From an uncultured Lachnospiraceae bacterium (lineage in GTDB: Bacteria; Bacillota; Clostridia; Lachnospirales; Lachnospiraceae), in the NCBI GenBank assembly GCA_934364805.1, contig CAKRMH010000005.1, positions 1-64,000 on the forward strand: a stretch of 64,000 bases of DNA. The letters run 5' to 3'. A program made the translations under genes and the position numbers. The notes under the pieces were generated by a model. The model was not told the origin of the DNA. It made no database searches and was given only the letters and a program-made list of their open reading frames with translations. Position 1 is the stretch's first letter; each line of letters begins with the position of its first letter. Positions 34,879 to 43,553 of this stretch are shown here, in pieces.

Positions 34879-35310
34879 CTATACGCTTTCCTGTTCGTCC
34901 AGATTGCGCAGCATTTTTGCTGCAATCTGCAGAAATAACTCTTGTTCCTCCCTGGTGATTCCCTTTAAAAGCTGCTTTTCTGATCCTACAATCTCTGCCC
35001 GCAGTACTTCCCTGATATCCGATGCTTTTTCCCGGAAAACAATTCTCTTATATCTGCCGTCGTATTCTTCCGGAATCCGGCTGATCAGTTCCTTTCGTTC
35101 CATCTCCCGAAGAAGTTCAGTTGCAGTAGACGGACGCATGCCGAATTCTTTCTCGATCTCCTTCTGATACACCGGGTGTTTCTCGGATGCCACGAGAATA
35201 TAGTCGAGAACCATTCCCTGTGCTCCGCTGATACCGATTCTCTTTTGAACCAGCTGTGAACGCCTTCTCAGACGATTCGATATCTGGTTAATCATTTTTC
35301 CAGTATCCAT
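34879..35310 (-). CDS. MarR family transcriptional regulator
   Basis: This 143-residue protein has the MarR winged helix (YQKEIEKEFGMRPSTATELL, then a wing with ERKELISRIPEEYDGR). It precedes the MATE exporter in the same direction and has a palindrome over its own promoter, so it probably represses both genes until a ligand is bound. Confidence 0.9.
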   Translation of the reverse strand: MDTGKMINQISNRLRRRSQLVQKRIGISGAQGMVLDYILVASEKHPVYQKEIEKEFGMRPSTATELLREMERKELISRIPEEYDGRYKRIVFREKASDIREVLRAEIVGSEKQLLKGITREEQELFLQIAAKMLRNLDEQESV

Positions 35311-35330
35311 ATAATTGTCACCTCTTTTTC

Positions 35331-35379
35331 AAATAGTTCGGTTCCTAACTATTTAAATATAAAAAAACGAACTTGTCAA
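35331..35379 (-). promoter_or_regulatory. MarR-MATE promoter with palindromic operator
   Basis: On the minus strand TTGACA (35374-35379), 17 nt and TTAAAT (35351-35356) form the promoter. The palindrome AAATAGTT-8 bp-AACTATTT (35331-35354) overlaps the -10 and the transcription start, and is a typical MarR-type operator. Confidence 0.75.
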
Positions 35380-35576
35380 GGATTTTCCCCCATCTCATCT
35401 TCCGGCCAGATGCTTCCCTCATCCAGTCCCTGTGCCGTCAGCCATTCATCTTCAACATTAAGCTGTCTTTTCGCACCAGTTTCATCTTCAAGTATAACCA
35501 GACATTTTTGCTTTTCTCCAGGCTGCCGTTCCTCACATCCATATTCTCCATCAAAAATCTGTTTGATCTTCCACAT
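35376..35576 (-). CDS. Small protein of unknown function
   Basis: This acidic protein of about 66 residues (starting MWKIKQIFDGEYGCEERQ) has no signal peptide or membrane helix. The AAGG-type ribosome binding site supports the ATG at 35576. Its stop overlaps the -35 of the MarR promoter. I recall similar small proteins in related genomes but know no function. Confidence 0.6.
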   Translation of the reverse strand: MWKIKQIFDGEYGCEERQPGEKQKCLVILEDETGAKRQLNVEDEWLTAQGLDEGSIWPEDEMGENP

Positions 35577-35708
35577 GATCACTGCCTTCTTTCATACATT
35601 GTTAATCTTTTCAACACGCTTTTTTCACATTCTCCCAGTATGATAAATCATGTCGAAAGGACATAAACAATAATTTTTTTCATAATCTTTTTCATAACTC
35701 CTTTATAG

Positions 35709-35735
35709 ATCCGGACCATCCCCCATGGTCCGGAT
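35709..35735 (+). terminator. Terminator-like hairpin
   Basis: An 11-bp perfect stem (ATCCGGACCAT / ATGGTCCGGAT) with a five-C loop is followed by TTTGTC on the plus strand. No plus-strand gene precedes it, so it may end an unannotated transcript or belong to the adjacent structured element. Confidence 0.5.
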
Positions 35736-35737
35736 TT

Positions 35738-35817
35738 TGTCATACATATGAGCAAAATTAGTTGCGTAAGCGACGGGAAAGCACGTATAACGTGCTATTT
35801 TGCGAATATGTATGACA
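35738..35817 (+). ncRNA. Putative structured RNA: three-way junction
   Basis: A closing stem pairs 35738-35749 with 35806-35817 (12 bp) and, after a GA/GA internal loop, 35752-35758 with 35797-35803 (7 bp). Inside are two hairpins: GTTGC-GTAA-GCGAC (GNRA tetraloop, 35761-35774) and GCACGT-ATA-ACGTGC (35781-35795), joined by GGGAAA. The tandem G-A mismatches and GNRA loop are features of folded RNA. No coding frame or neighbour explains it. The strand is uncertain, because a DNA palindrome folds similarly on both. Confidence 0.45.
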
Positions 35818-36130
35818 GGAATCAGGGTGGCAAAAGACAACTTTCTGCTTAATGGCTGGCAAATGCACAAAACAGTGCCTGATTTTGTGACCTGGGAGAG
35901 AATTAGAAACTCTTAGTTTACCTGCCTGTACATAGTGTTTTGCTGCCATGGACGGCAGCAAAAGTCTTAACGCCCCACGGATGGGGCGTTTAAGGCGTAC
36001 ACGTTACTTTGAAAAATACAAATCAGGTAAACTTAGAGTTTCTTATTTTCGGACAATAGAACAAAATAGGCACTGCTTTGTGCAATTGCCAATCAGAATA
36101 TTAAAAGCCGTCTTTTGACTCCCTGATTCC
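35818..36130. repeat. 313-bp near-palindromic element with 105-bp inverted arms
   Basis: The left arm (35818-35922) and right arm (36026-36130) are each 105 bp and match as inverted repeats at about 72% by ungapped hand alignment. They are strongest at the ends (GGAATCAGGG; AAACTCT-AGTTTACC) and in the middle (GCACAAA-CAGTGCC). The 103-bp centre holds two hairpins: TTTTGCTGCC-ATGGAC-GGCAGCAAAA (35938-35963) and AACGCCCC-ACGGAT-GGGGCGTT (35969-35990). No protein is encoded. It could be a MITE-like element or a large structured RNA together with 35738-35817. Confidence 0.65.
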
Positions 36131-36135
36131 CAGGA

Positions 36136-37323
36136 CTATAAAAGCTCACCAAGCGTGATATTTCTCAGCTTTCTCGTCAGACTGAATGTCCCCGAATCCT
36201 TTTTCTGTGTACCCATCAGAATCGTCAGATCCTCATTCGGGAAATTGGCAAAATACATGCCGAGCCATCCATCCCAGCCGTACTCGCCAGATGCGCACAG
36301 ATTTCTGTGACGCTCCGGGATCACACATCTTCTCATCAAGTTGCCATATGTAAAACCGTCAAGACCGATCCACTGATCCATCATCATCTGCTGGTGCGGA
36401 AGCAGGCTCTGCGATGTCATGAACTGAACGGTTTTTGTGTGCAGGATCTGTTCGCCATTTCCACATCCACCATTTTGCAGCATACGTGCAAACTTCATAT
36501 AATCGTCCAATGTTGAGACCAGTCCTGCGCCTCCTGCTTCATAAGCCGGTGCCTTTTTCATGTCATTTCGGATTGCAAGATTATTGCCTTCATAGCGGAT
36601 CATCTTCTTATCCTGCCCCTGCCCCACTGTTTCATAAGCAGCTGCAAGTCTTTCCTGTTTTTTCTCAGGGACCCAGAAATCAGTGTCGTTCATGCCAAGT
36701 GGCTGAAAAATCTCTTCCTCCAGAAATTGTGAGAATTTCTTTCCGGAAACCACCTCGATCACAGCCCCGAGTACGTCAGCAGATGTTCCATACTGCCAGG
36801 AACTTCCCGGTGTATATGCTAACGGACATGCTGCCAGACGGTCTGCAAACTCCAATGTTGACATCGGATTTTCTGAATCCAAACGTTTCTCCGCTTCTGC
36901 GTACACCTGTCCCACTGCCAGACCAGCTATCGTCTGCTCATCCGGATACACCAGCCCGGATGTCATGGACAACAGATCATTTATGAACATCGGTCTCTCT
37001 GGTGTCATAAGCTGTCCATCCCTGCACACTTTCTGCTTTGCAAATGCCGGCAGAATATCTGCTACCGGCTGATATAATTCCAACATTCCACGTTCCAGAA
37101 GTATCATCGCCGCTGCGGATGTAACAGGTTTTGTCATGGAATACATGCGAAAAATGGTATCTCTGTTCAGTTTTCTTCCTGCTTCACGGTCTGAGAACCC
37201 TTCCTCACAATATACGATTTCGTCATTTCCTCTCCTGACAAGGAAATTGACCCCCATCACTTCCTGCTCATCGATTGCTTTTTTCATTGCATCCTTAAGC
37301 AGATTCCCCAATTTCTCATACAT
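36136..37323 (-). CDS. Serine hydrolase of the beta-lactamase/EstB (family VIII esterase) type
   Basis: This 395-residue class C beta-lactamase-related protein has the SxxK motif SMTK (62-65) and the YxS motif YGTS (about residue 178), and lacks a signal peptide. Proteins of this kind are usually cytoplasmic esterases or peptidases rather than resistance enzymes. It lies directly beside the palindromic element and 46 bp after the ABC ATPase gene. Confidence 0.85.
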   Translation of the reverse strand: MYEKLGNLLKDAMKKAIDEQEVMGVNFLVRRGNDEIVYCEEGFSDREAGRKLNRDTIFRMYSMTKPVTSAAAMILLERGMLELYQPVADILPAFAKQKVCRDGQLMTPERPMFINDLLSMTSGLVYPDEQTIAGLAVGQVYAEAEKRLDSENPMSTLEFADRLAACPLAYTPGSSWQYGTSADVLGAVIEVVSGKKFSQFLEEEIFQPLGMNDTDFWVPEKKQERLAAAYETVGQGQDKKMIRYEGNNLAIRNDMKKAPAYEAGGAGLVSTLDDYMKFARMLQNGGCGNGEQILHTKTVQFMTSQSLLPHQQMMMDQWIGLDGFTYGNLMRRCVIPERHRNLCASGEYGWDGWLGMYFANFPNEDLTILMGTQKKDSGTFSLTRKLRNITLGELL

Positions 37324-37369
37324 AAATCAATTCCTCCAGTGATTGGCTTTGTATCCTGATCTCTCAGTT

Positions 37370-38155
37370 CTATCCCTGTGCATATCTTGTCAAAAACTGT
37401 TTTGTACGTTCTTCCTTCGGATGATCGATTACCTCATGTGGATCACCCTGTTCCACGATCACACCATCATCCATAAAGATGACCTGATCTGCTACATCTC
37501 TTGCAAAAGCCATCTCATGTGTAACAATGATCATCGTAGTCTTCTGTTCCGCAAGTGAACGGATTACCTTAAGCACTTCACCGGTCAATTCCGGGTCCAA
37601 TGCAGAAGTTGGTTCATCAAAGCAGAGAATATCCGGTTTGAGTGCAAGTGCACGGGCAATGGCGACACGCTGCTGCTGGCCTCCGGAAAGCTGATGCGGA
37701 TAATGATCCATACGCTCAGCAAGTCCCATTCGCGCCAGAAGTTCTTTCCCGTGTGCATCAATCTCTTCCAGAATCGCCTTTTTGTTCTGTTTAAAATCAG
37801 CTCTTTCCTGTGCAAGCAGGCGTTCTGCCAAAGTTACATTTTCAAGTGCCGTATACTGCGGGAAAAGATTGAATGACTGAAATACCATTCCAAAATGAAG
37901 ACGTTTTTTGCGAAGCTCCTCGTCCTTATCCTTCTCACTTTTTCCAGCATCAAATAATGTTTCTCCATTTACGCAGATCTGTCCGCAATCCGGAGTCTCC
38001 AGGAAATTGAGGCATCGCAGAAGCGTTGTCTTTCCGGAACCGGATGAGCCGATGATCGCAAGCGCAGTTCCTTCTTCCATAGAGAAGCTGACATCCTTTA
38101 ATACATTGGTCCTGCCAAAATGTTTTCCGATATGTGTTACCTCTAAGATTGCCAT
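37370..38155 (-). CDS. Polar amino acid ABC transporter ATP-binding protein
   Basis: This 261-residue ATPase has Walker A GSSGSGKTT, signature LSGGQQQR and Walker B CFDEPTSALDPE. It belongs to the GlnQ/ArtP-like family and forms an importer with the permease and binding protein encoded just upstream. The AGGAGG site is 5-6 nt from the ATG. Confidence 0.93.
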   Translation of the reverse strand: MAILEVTHIGKHFGRTNVLKDVSFSMEEGTALAIIGSSGSGKTTLLRCLNFLETPDCGQICVNGETLFDAGKSEKDKDEELRKKRLHFGMVFQSFNLFPQYTALENVTLAERLLAQERADFKQNKKAILEEIDAHGKELLARMGLAERMDHYPHQLSGGQQQRVAIARALALKPDILCFDEPTSALDPELTGEVLKVIRSLAEQKTTMIIVTHEMAFARDVADQVIFMDDGVIVEQGDPHEVIDHPKEERTKQFLTRYAQG

Positions 38156-38164
38156 GTCGTCCTC

Positions 38165-38821
38165 CTACTTAAAGTAATCCAGTCTGCGTTCAATATAGTT
38201 GAACAGCAATGTAAGTAATCCGACAAAAACCAGATAAAATACGCCGGTATAGAAAAGCGGCCAGGTCAGTCCGTCGGATTTCATAAATGCCGCACCGGCA
38301 AAAGTCAGCTCATACGCAGCGATAATACGCGCCAGAGACGTATCTTTTACCAGAGTAATGATCTCATTCGACATTGGTGGAACAACTCTCTTGATCATCT
38401 GAAGCAGTGTAATCTTAAAAAAGATCTGGCGTTTTGTCATACCAAGCACCTGTCCGGCCTCTCTTTGTCCTGCCGGAACACCTTCAATCCCGCCTCTGAA
38501 AATGACGGAAAAATAGCAGGCATAATTGATCACGAAAGCAACCACTGTTGCCGTGATACGCCCTGCTTCATTGCCACTCCAGATGGTTCTCCCCAGCCAC
38601 AGACCCGGTCCGTAAAAAATGATGATCAGCTGCAGCATAAGCGGTGTCCCGCGGATAATCCATACAAGCACCTGAACCAGACTCCGCAACGGGCGGAATC
38701 TGCTCAAAAGTCCAAATGCCAGCACTAAACCAAGCGGCAGTGCAAATATGAGTGTCAGAATAAATATCTCAAAAGTCGTTGCCAGTCCACCAAGCAACGA
38801 CTGTGTAACTGTCCAAAACAT
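38165..38821 (-). CDS. Polar amino acid ABC transporter permease
   Basis: This 218-residue protein has about five membrane segments and the HisMQ-type loop (GQREAGQVLGMTKRQIFFKI). It starts 1 bp after the stop of the binding-protein gene and ends 9 bp before the ATPase gene. Confidence 0.93.
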   Translation of the reverse strand: MFWTVTQSLLGGLATTFEIFILTLIFALPLGLVLAFGLLSRFRPLRSLVQVLVWIIRGTPLMLQLIIIFYGPGLWLGRTIWSGNEAGRITATVVAFVINYACYFSVIFRGGIEGVPAGQREAGQVLGMTKRQIFFKITLLQMIKRVVPPMSNEIITLVKDTSLARIIAAYELTFAGAAFMKSDGLTWPLFYTGVFYLVFVGLLTLLFNYIERRLDYFK

Positions 38822-38822
38822 G

Positions 38823-39641
38823 TTATTTCTCCTGTGGTTTCACTACAACCTGTGCATTATTGCAATAAGCATTTGTGCATTCCATTGCGGAAGTAACTTC
38901 ATTGGTAAGTGTCATACCATTCCATACTACATCAATGCTCTTTGCATCCAGTTCCATTACTTTATTATCCCAGTCAATGACAACAAAGTCAGCTTCTACT
39001 CCAAGCTTCTCTGCAACCAGTCTTGCCATATCTGCATCAAAACCAACCCATTCATCGCCATCCTTGTAATCCATTGGCTCAAATTCGGTAATTCCTACAA
39101 CCAGTTTTCCTTTATCCTTAATATAATCTACATCGCTGTCACTGTCAGACTGCTCGAATTTTGCATCTGCATCCTGTTCCAGGATTGCCTCCTGAACACC
39201 ATATTTCTTTGCGATGTCCTGCATGGTTCCATCGGCATAAGATTCCGCAAATACCTGATTGATATAGGATGCAAGGTCAGAACCCTTTCTGCAGCCTACT
39301 CCATACTCCTCTGTAGTCAGTTTGTCTGTATAAGTCAGATCCGGATAACTTGTTCCCTCACCGATCATCGCACCAGCCATAAGAAGATCAATAATTGCTG
39401 CGTCCGATGTACCTGATTTTACCTCCATCAGAGCATCCGCCTGGGAAGAAACGGAATTATACTGGAATCCGTTCTCCTTTGCAGCCTCTTCTCCTGCCGA
39501 TCCTGCCTCTACTGCATATACCGTACCATCGCTCTTACCAGCCTCGGTACTTCCACCGTTATTTCCACTGTTTTTGCTTCCACAGGCAGTCATTCCAAAT
39601 GCCATGGCAGCCACCAATAAAACCGCAATTGCTCTTTTCAT
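38823..39641 (-). CDS. Amino acid ABC transporter substrate-binding lipoprotein
   Basis: This 272-residue lipoprotein has a signal ending in the lipobox MTAC, a low-complexity Gly/Ser/Asn linker and a family 3 solute-binding fold (PMDYKDGDEWVGFDADMARL near the C-terminal half). The order of the two lobes looks circularly permuted relative to textbook HisJ-type proteins: the usual N-terminal GFDADMARLVAEKLG segment occurs after about residue 185. The ligand is unknown. Confidence 0.85.
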   Translation of the reverse strand: MKRAIAVLLVAAMAFGMTACGSKNSGNNGGSTEAGKSDGTVYAVEAGSAGEEAAKENGFQYNSVSSQADALMEVKSGTSDAAIIDLLMAGAMIGEGTSYPDLTYTDKLTTEEYGVGCRKGSDLASYINQVFAESYADGTMQDIAKKYGVQEAILEQDADAKFEQSDSDSDVDYIKDKGKLVVGITEFEPMDYKDGDEWVGFDADMARLVAEKLGVEADFVVIDWDNKVMELDAKSIDVVWNGMTLTNEVTSAMECTNAYCNNAQVVVKPQEK

Positions 39642-39731
39642 ATGATTCCTCCGTTTGTATCGTTCTATGTGTTTATCATATTAACAAATTATCACGCTAA
39701 AGTAAAGAGAGAACCTTCTGTGAAACCGGCG

Positions 39732-40664
39732 CTAAAACAGTACCTGATAGCAGAGTACCATAAGCGGCATCGTAACAATCGCAAGAAGTGTTGTCATAAC
39801 GTTAATTGCGCTGGCATACTGTGAATCATTGCCATAAACCTGGCACATCTGGGTCACCGTAGAAGCCGATGGGGTGATCACTGCAAGAAATACTACAAGA
39901 AGGATATTCCATGCATCTGTGTGCCATGTAATCATTCCACTTACTTTTAATAAAACAAGGGCAATTACCGGAATTACAATCAGCCGGAGCAAGGTAACAA
40001 AATAGACTTTTTTATTCAAAAAAACAGTTTTTAAATTCATTCCTGCAAAAAGCATTCCTGTCACGATCATGCTTGCCGGTCCGATCATACTGCCAACTGC
40101 ACTTAACGTATCTCCGACAAGCTCCGGAAGACGGATTCTCGTAAAGAAAAGAATTACGCCTATGAAAATAGAGATCATATTGATATTGCACAGGATCTTT
40201 TTCCAATCCATTTTTTCTTCCCTGCTTAAGATTCCTCTGCAATGTGTCCACAAAAATACAAGCTGCACACTCATAAACACACAGCCATACAGTACCCATT
40301 CTTTTCCAAGAATATAGGTTACCAGCGGAACGATCAGATTGCCCGAATTCGAATAATAAATCGAGGCTGTCTCCACCTCATTCAATTTCAGCACCTTTCC
40401 CATTCCCCATACGATCAGAAGCAAAAGCACCTGCAGCAGCACCGAGGCTGCCAGTGCCAAAAGCAGTCCCCGCACCGTTTCCGGCGTATAGTCCACCTGA
40501 AACGCATTGATGATCACACAAGGGATAATCAGGTATACTACAATTTTTGAAATAACCTTACTATCCTCATCCTTTACGATCCCGGTCTTCACGATAATAT
40601 AGCCCATGAGAATCATCAAAAATAATTCTGCGATCTGCTCCATAAGCAATAAACTGATCTGCAT
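39732..40664 (-). CDS. AEC family transporter (auxin efflux carrier superfamily)
   Basis: This 310-residue protein has about ten hydrophobic segments and typical AEC features (NSGNLIVPLVTYILG; TPSASTVTQMCQVYG). Bacterial members carry malate, malonate or other small organic acids. It has no obvious operon partner. Confidence 0.88.
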   Translation of the reverse strand: MQISLLLMEQIAELFLMILMGYIIVKTGIVKDEDSKVISKIVVYLIIPCVIINAFQVDYTPETVRGLLLALAASVLLQVLLLLIVWGMGKVLKLNEVETASIYYSNSGNLIVPLVTYILGKEWVLYGCVFMSVQLVFLWTHCRGILSREEKMDWKKILCNINMISIFIGVILFFTRIRLPELVGDTLSAVGSMIGPASMIVTGMLFAGMNLKTVFLNKKVYFVTLLRLIVIPVIALVLLKVSGMITWHTDAWNILLVVFLAVITPSASTVTQMCQVYGNDSQYASAINVMTTLLAIVTMPLMVLCYQVLF

Positions 40665-40717
40665 ATCTGTTTTCTTCCCTTCTACTTGTTATGCCTTTAT
40701 CTACTCACTATGGAAAA

Positions 40718-40748
40718 AGGCAGGTTTTCCAATCTGAAAAACCTGCCT
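40718..40748 (-). terminator. Terminator of the bL25 gene
   Basis: An 11-bp stem (AGGCAGGTTTT / AAAACCTGCCT) lies 34 bp after the stop codon and is followed on the minus strand by TTTTTCC. Confidence 0.85.
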
Positions 40749-40781
40749 CTTTGCTTATCATTCTGTTAATCAGGCCACTGA

Positions 40782-41375
40782 TTATGCCTCAGCAGCTGCG
40801 CCATCTTCATCTGCATCTTCATCTTCTGTATCATTATGAGATGCGATAACACTGACGATTGTTGCATCCAGATGTGTCTGGATATCTACATTCTTGTTCT
40901 TTGCAAGATCCAGATCGCTGACCTTAATACTGTCACCCAGTCTTAAGTCACTGCAATCGATATCGATCTTGTCAACCAGATCTTCTGGAAGTGCCTTGTA
41001 GGAAATCTCCTCAAGCATCTGCTCCAGAACACCTTCCATAACCTTCTCTTTGTTATGAAGAACGATCTCAGCAACAGAATGTACTTTCTCGCCACTGACT
41101 AAAGCCTGAAAATCCATCTCGACAATTGCTCTCTTCAGTGGATCATAATCTAATTCCTTGATCAGAACATCATATTTCTTACCTTCAACATCCAGCATGA
41201 TCTGACTGCCTTTCATGCATTCACGTTGAATTCTCTCAGCCTCTCTCTTCTCAATCTTCAGAAGAATTGAGCCCTCGATCTCTTTTCCGAAAAGATTACC
41301 TGTTACATAACCTTCTCTTCTGAGTTTCTTTGCCTTGGTTTCCATGTCTCTTTTTTGCGCTTTTAAAGTATTCAT
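40782..41375 (-). CDS. 50S ribosomal protein L25 / general stress protein Ctc
   Basis: This 197-residue protein has the L25 N-terminal RNA-binding domain and the C-terminal TL5/Ctc beta domain, ending in an acidic tail (EDEDADEDGAAAEA). It binds 5S rRNA. It is a single-gene unit with its own terminator. Confidence 0.9.
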   Translation of the reverse strand: MNTLKAQKRDMETKAKKLRREGYVTGNLFGKEIEGSILLKIEKREAERIQRECMKGSQIMLDVEGKKYDVLIKELDYDPLKRAIVEMDFQALVSGEKVHSVAEIVLHNKEKVMEGVLEQMLEEISYKALPEDLVDKIDIDCSDLRLGDSIKVSDLDLAKNKNVDIQTHLDATIVSVIASHNDTEDEDADEDGAAAEA

Positions 41376-41563
41376 TTGTCTTTTCCTCCATGCTACAAAT
41401 TAAGAACACAGGGATGTTTGCGGAATGTCATTAACCAAATGGCGTTTCGTTTCTCTCGTTCCAATGCTGTTATAGTCCTTTTTGTTTTAAAAATCAAGAG
41501 GGAATTTTAAATTTTAAGGTAAATAGCTTGTAACGTACGGGTTTCTGAATAGTTGGCTACATA
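41376..41563. other. Intergenic region upstream of bL25 gene
   Basis: This AT-rich gap holds the bL25 ribosome binding site (AGGAAAAG type) and presumably its promoter. I see no clear riboswitch or terminator in it. Confidence 0.4.
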
Positions 41564-42484
41564 TCACTTATCAATTCCATATTTCTTATACATTTCTTTT
41601 CGGGCTTTTTCATCAGCTGCGGCAAGCTTCACTTCATCATTTAAGCCATGTGCGATCAGATAGGTGATCAGTTTTCCTAAAAGGTTCTCCCCTTCGGATC
41701 TGCCCTCAGCTAAAAGTTGTTCCGATTTCAGTTGTAATACCTTTCCTCCCATAATCTCATCCACCTTTCGTTTGATCTGATTCTTATCTGGGATTACATA
41801 TGTGTTGATTTTCTGAATTAAGTTCAGCATATCGATTTGAAATGATTCAGATTCTTTGTGACACATTTCTAAACGATCTGCGATCTCCTGCATCTCCTTC
41901 AACAATTGCTCTGTTTTCTTCGTATTTGTGCTGTCTGACCTCACAAAACTTTCATAGCGCAAAATAAAATATGGAAGAAATACCAGCAGTCTTTTCTCAA
42001 ATATTTCATCTACGGAATAATCCGAAACTTTCCTGACTGGAACCGCATACTTTATCTGCTGTCCATCTGGAAAATTGACAATCATGAAATGCTCTTTTCC
42101 GATACTGGTATGATTCCGGATATAAACCACACAGGAATCTGGGAAATTAATTTCCGTTAATCCATTGTTTTCGCTTGCGTTCTCAATCGCAATTGCCACA
42201 TCATATTCAAACATCCGAATTATCATCCGTACATCTTTTTTCGACTGACATTCAAGATGATACAATTTTTGATCAATTTTAAACAAAGCATCTGTAATTA
42301 ACTTCCCACTTTTTGCATAATGTTCATTTTTCAGTTCTTCATATGGTACGTTGTCTGAATAATCCGTTCCAAACGCTTCATTTATTAACGCTACAAACAA
42401 TTCCGGAAACTTTTCGGCCATGGTTCGAAATACATCATCGAATATGGTGCCTGAATAATCTTTTGTCTGCTTTTCTTTTGTCAT
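41564..42484 (-). CDS. Rpn/PD-(D/E)XK nuclease-family protein
   Basis: This protein of about 306 residues matches the recombination-promoting-nuclease / transposase-like PD-(D/E)XK family: FDDVFRTMAEKFPELFVALI near the start, then the core DALFKIDQKLYHLECQSKKD with the Asp, Glu and Lys-type residues. The C-terminus carries the family's short tail repeats (EGRSEGENLLGKLI). Members are often multi-copy and linked to gene transfer. AAGGAG before the ATG at 42484 decides the start. Confidence 0.82.
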   Translation of the reverse strand: MTKEKQTKDYSGTIFDDVFRTMAEKFPELFVALINEAFGTDYSDNVPYEELKNEHYAKSGKLITDALFKIDQKLYHLECQSKKDVRMIIRMFEYDVAIAIENASENNGLTEINFPDSCVVYIRNHTSIGKEHFMIVNFPDGQQIKYAVPVRKVSDYSVDEIFEKRLLVFLPYFILRYESFVRSDSTNTKKTEQLLKEMQEIADRLEMCHKESESFQIDMLNLIQKINTYVIPDKNQIKRKVDEIMGGKVLQLKSEQLLAEGRSEGENLLGKLITYLIAHGLNDEVKLAAADEKARKEMYKKYGIDK

Positions 42485-42737
42485 AAACTTCTCCTTTTTC
42501 TGCATACACGAAATTTTCGGTATGCACGGGAAAAAGTAAATGATGTCTCTGACACGCTTTGGGAACATATCATTATCTATAGATTCAATCTTTTTACACT
42601 TATATTATAAATGCTAATAAAATAATATACAACACAAACAGCTATGTCTGAAATGTCATAAATCTTGGCGGCTGGCTTTCCCAATACGAATTTGTCGACA
42701 GCCAGCCACTGACAGATGCGTAGCATGACATGAAAAG

Positions 42738-43553
42738 TTATTCACCGAATGTCTCATTCATACTTCCCATCCGATATCCCTGCAGATCCATCGTCACATA
42801 GGTAAAGCCATATGCTTTAAATTCCTTTACGATCTTCTGGCAGTTTTCCTTTTTGATCAAATTGGGAAACTCGTCCGGAAGAACCTCAATTCTTGCAATT
42901 GTGCCATGAATCCGCACTCTCACCTGGTGAAATCCCATATCCAGTAAAAGCTGCTCTGCCTGATCTACCATATGCAGCTTTTCTTCGGTAATCTCTTCTC
43001 CATACACGAATCTTGATGACAGACATGCAAAAGATTGTTTATCCCATGTTTTCAGTCCAAGAGACTTTGAACGTTCACGGATGTCATTTTTGGTCATTTC
43101 GGCATAACGAAGAGGACTTTTTATTCCAAGTTCGTCAATTGCGATCAACCCCGGTCTGTAATCACCGTTATCATCCATGTTAGAGCCCTCAACAACAGCA
43201 TTGATTTGTTCTTTTTCTGCAACTCCAAGCAATTTTTCAAACAACTCACGTTTGCATAAATAACAACGGTTTTTCGGATTATGTTTAAATCCCTCAATCT
43301 CAAGTTCTTCGGATTCACAAATTATATGACGGATTTTGTTTTCGCTGCAGAATTGCTCTGCTTCTTTTAATTCACGTACCGGAAAAGAACATGATCTGGC
43401 AGTTACTGCGATCGCCTTATCTCCTAATTCTTCATGTGCAATTTTTAAAAGATAAGTGGAATCCACTCCACTGGAGAATGCCACAACAACACTTCCCAGA
43501 TCCCTTAAATATTTCCGTAAAATTAATTCTTTTTCTTCTGCGGTCTTTTTCAT
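42738..43553 (-). CDS. larE: ATP-dependent sacrificial sulfur transferase LarE
   Basis: This 271-residue PP-loop protein has SSGVDST near the N-terminus and the LarE-specific FACLSSRF motif with the sulfur-donating cysteine; NRCYLCKRELF adds a CxxC. LarE donates sulfur during synthesis of the nickel-pincer nucleotide cofactor of lactate racemase and related enzymes. It overlaps larB by 4 bp. larC, larA and a nickel transporter are not in the window. Confidence 0.92.
   Translation of the reverse strand: MKKTAEEKELILRKYLRDLGSVVVAFSSGVDSTYLLKIAHEELGDKAIAVTARSCSFPVRELKEAEQFCSENKIRHIICESEELEIEGFKHNPKNRCYLCKRELFEKLLGVAEKEQINAVVEGSNMDDNGDYRPGLIAIDELGIKSPLRYAEMTKNDIRERSKSLGLKTWDKQSFACLSSRFVYGEEITEEKLHMVDQAEQLLLDMGFHQVRVRIHGTIARIEVLPDEFPNLIKKENCQKIVKEFKAYGFTYVTMDLQGYRMGSMNETFGE

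Noticed and set aside
42660..42712. Strong GGCTGGC/GCCAGCC inverted repeat after the larE stop
   Set aside because: It could be a larE terminator, but no T-run follows on the minus strand and the stem is interrupted, so I did not annotate it.
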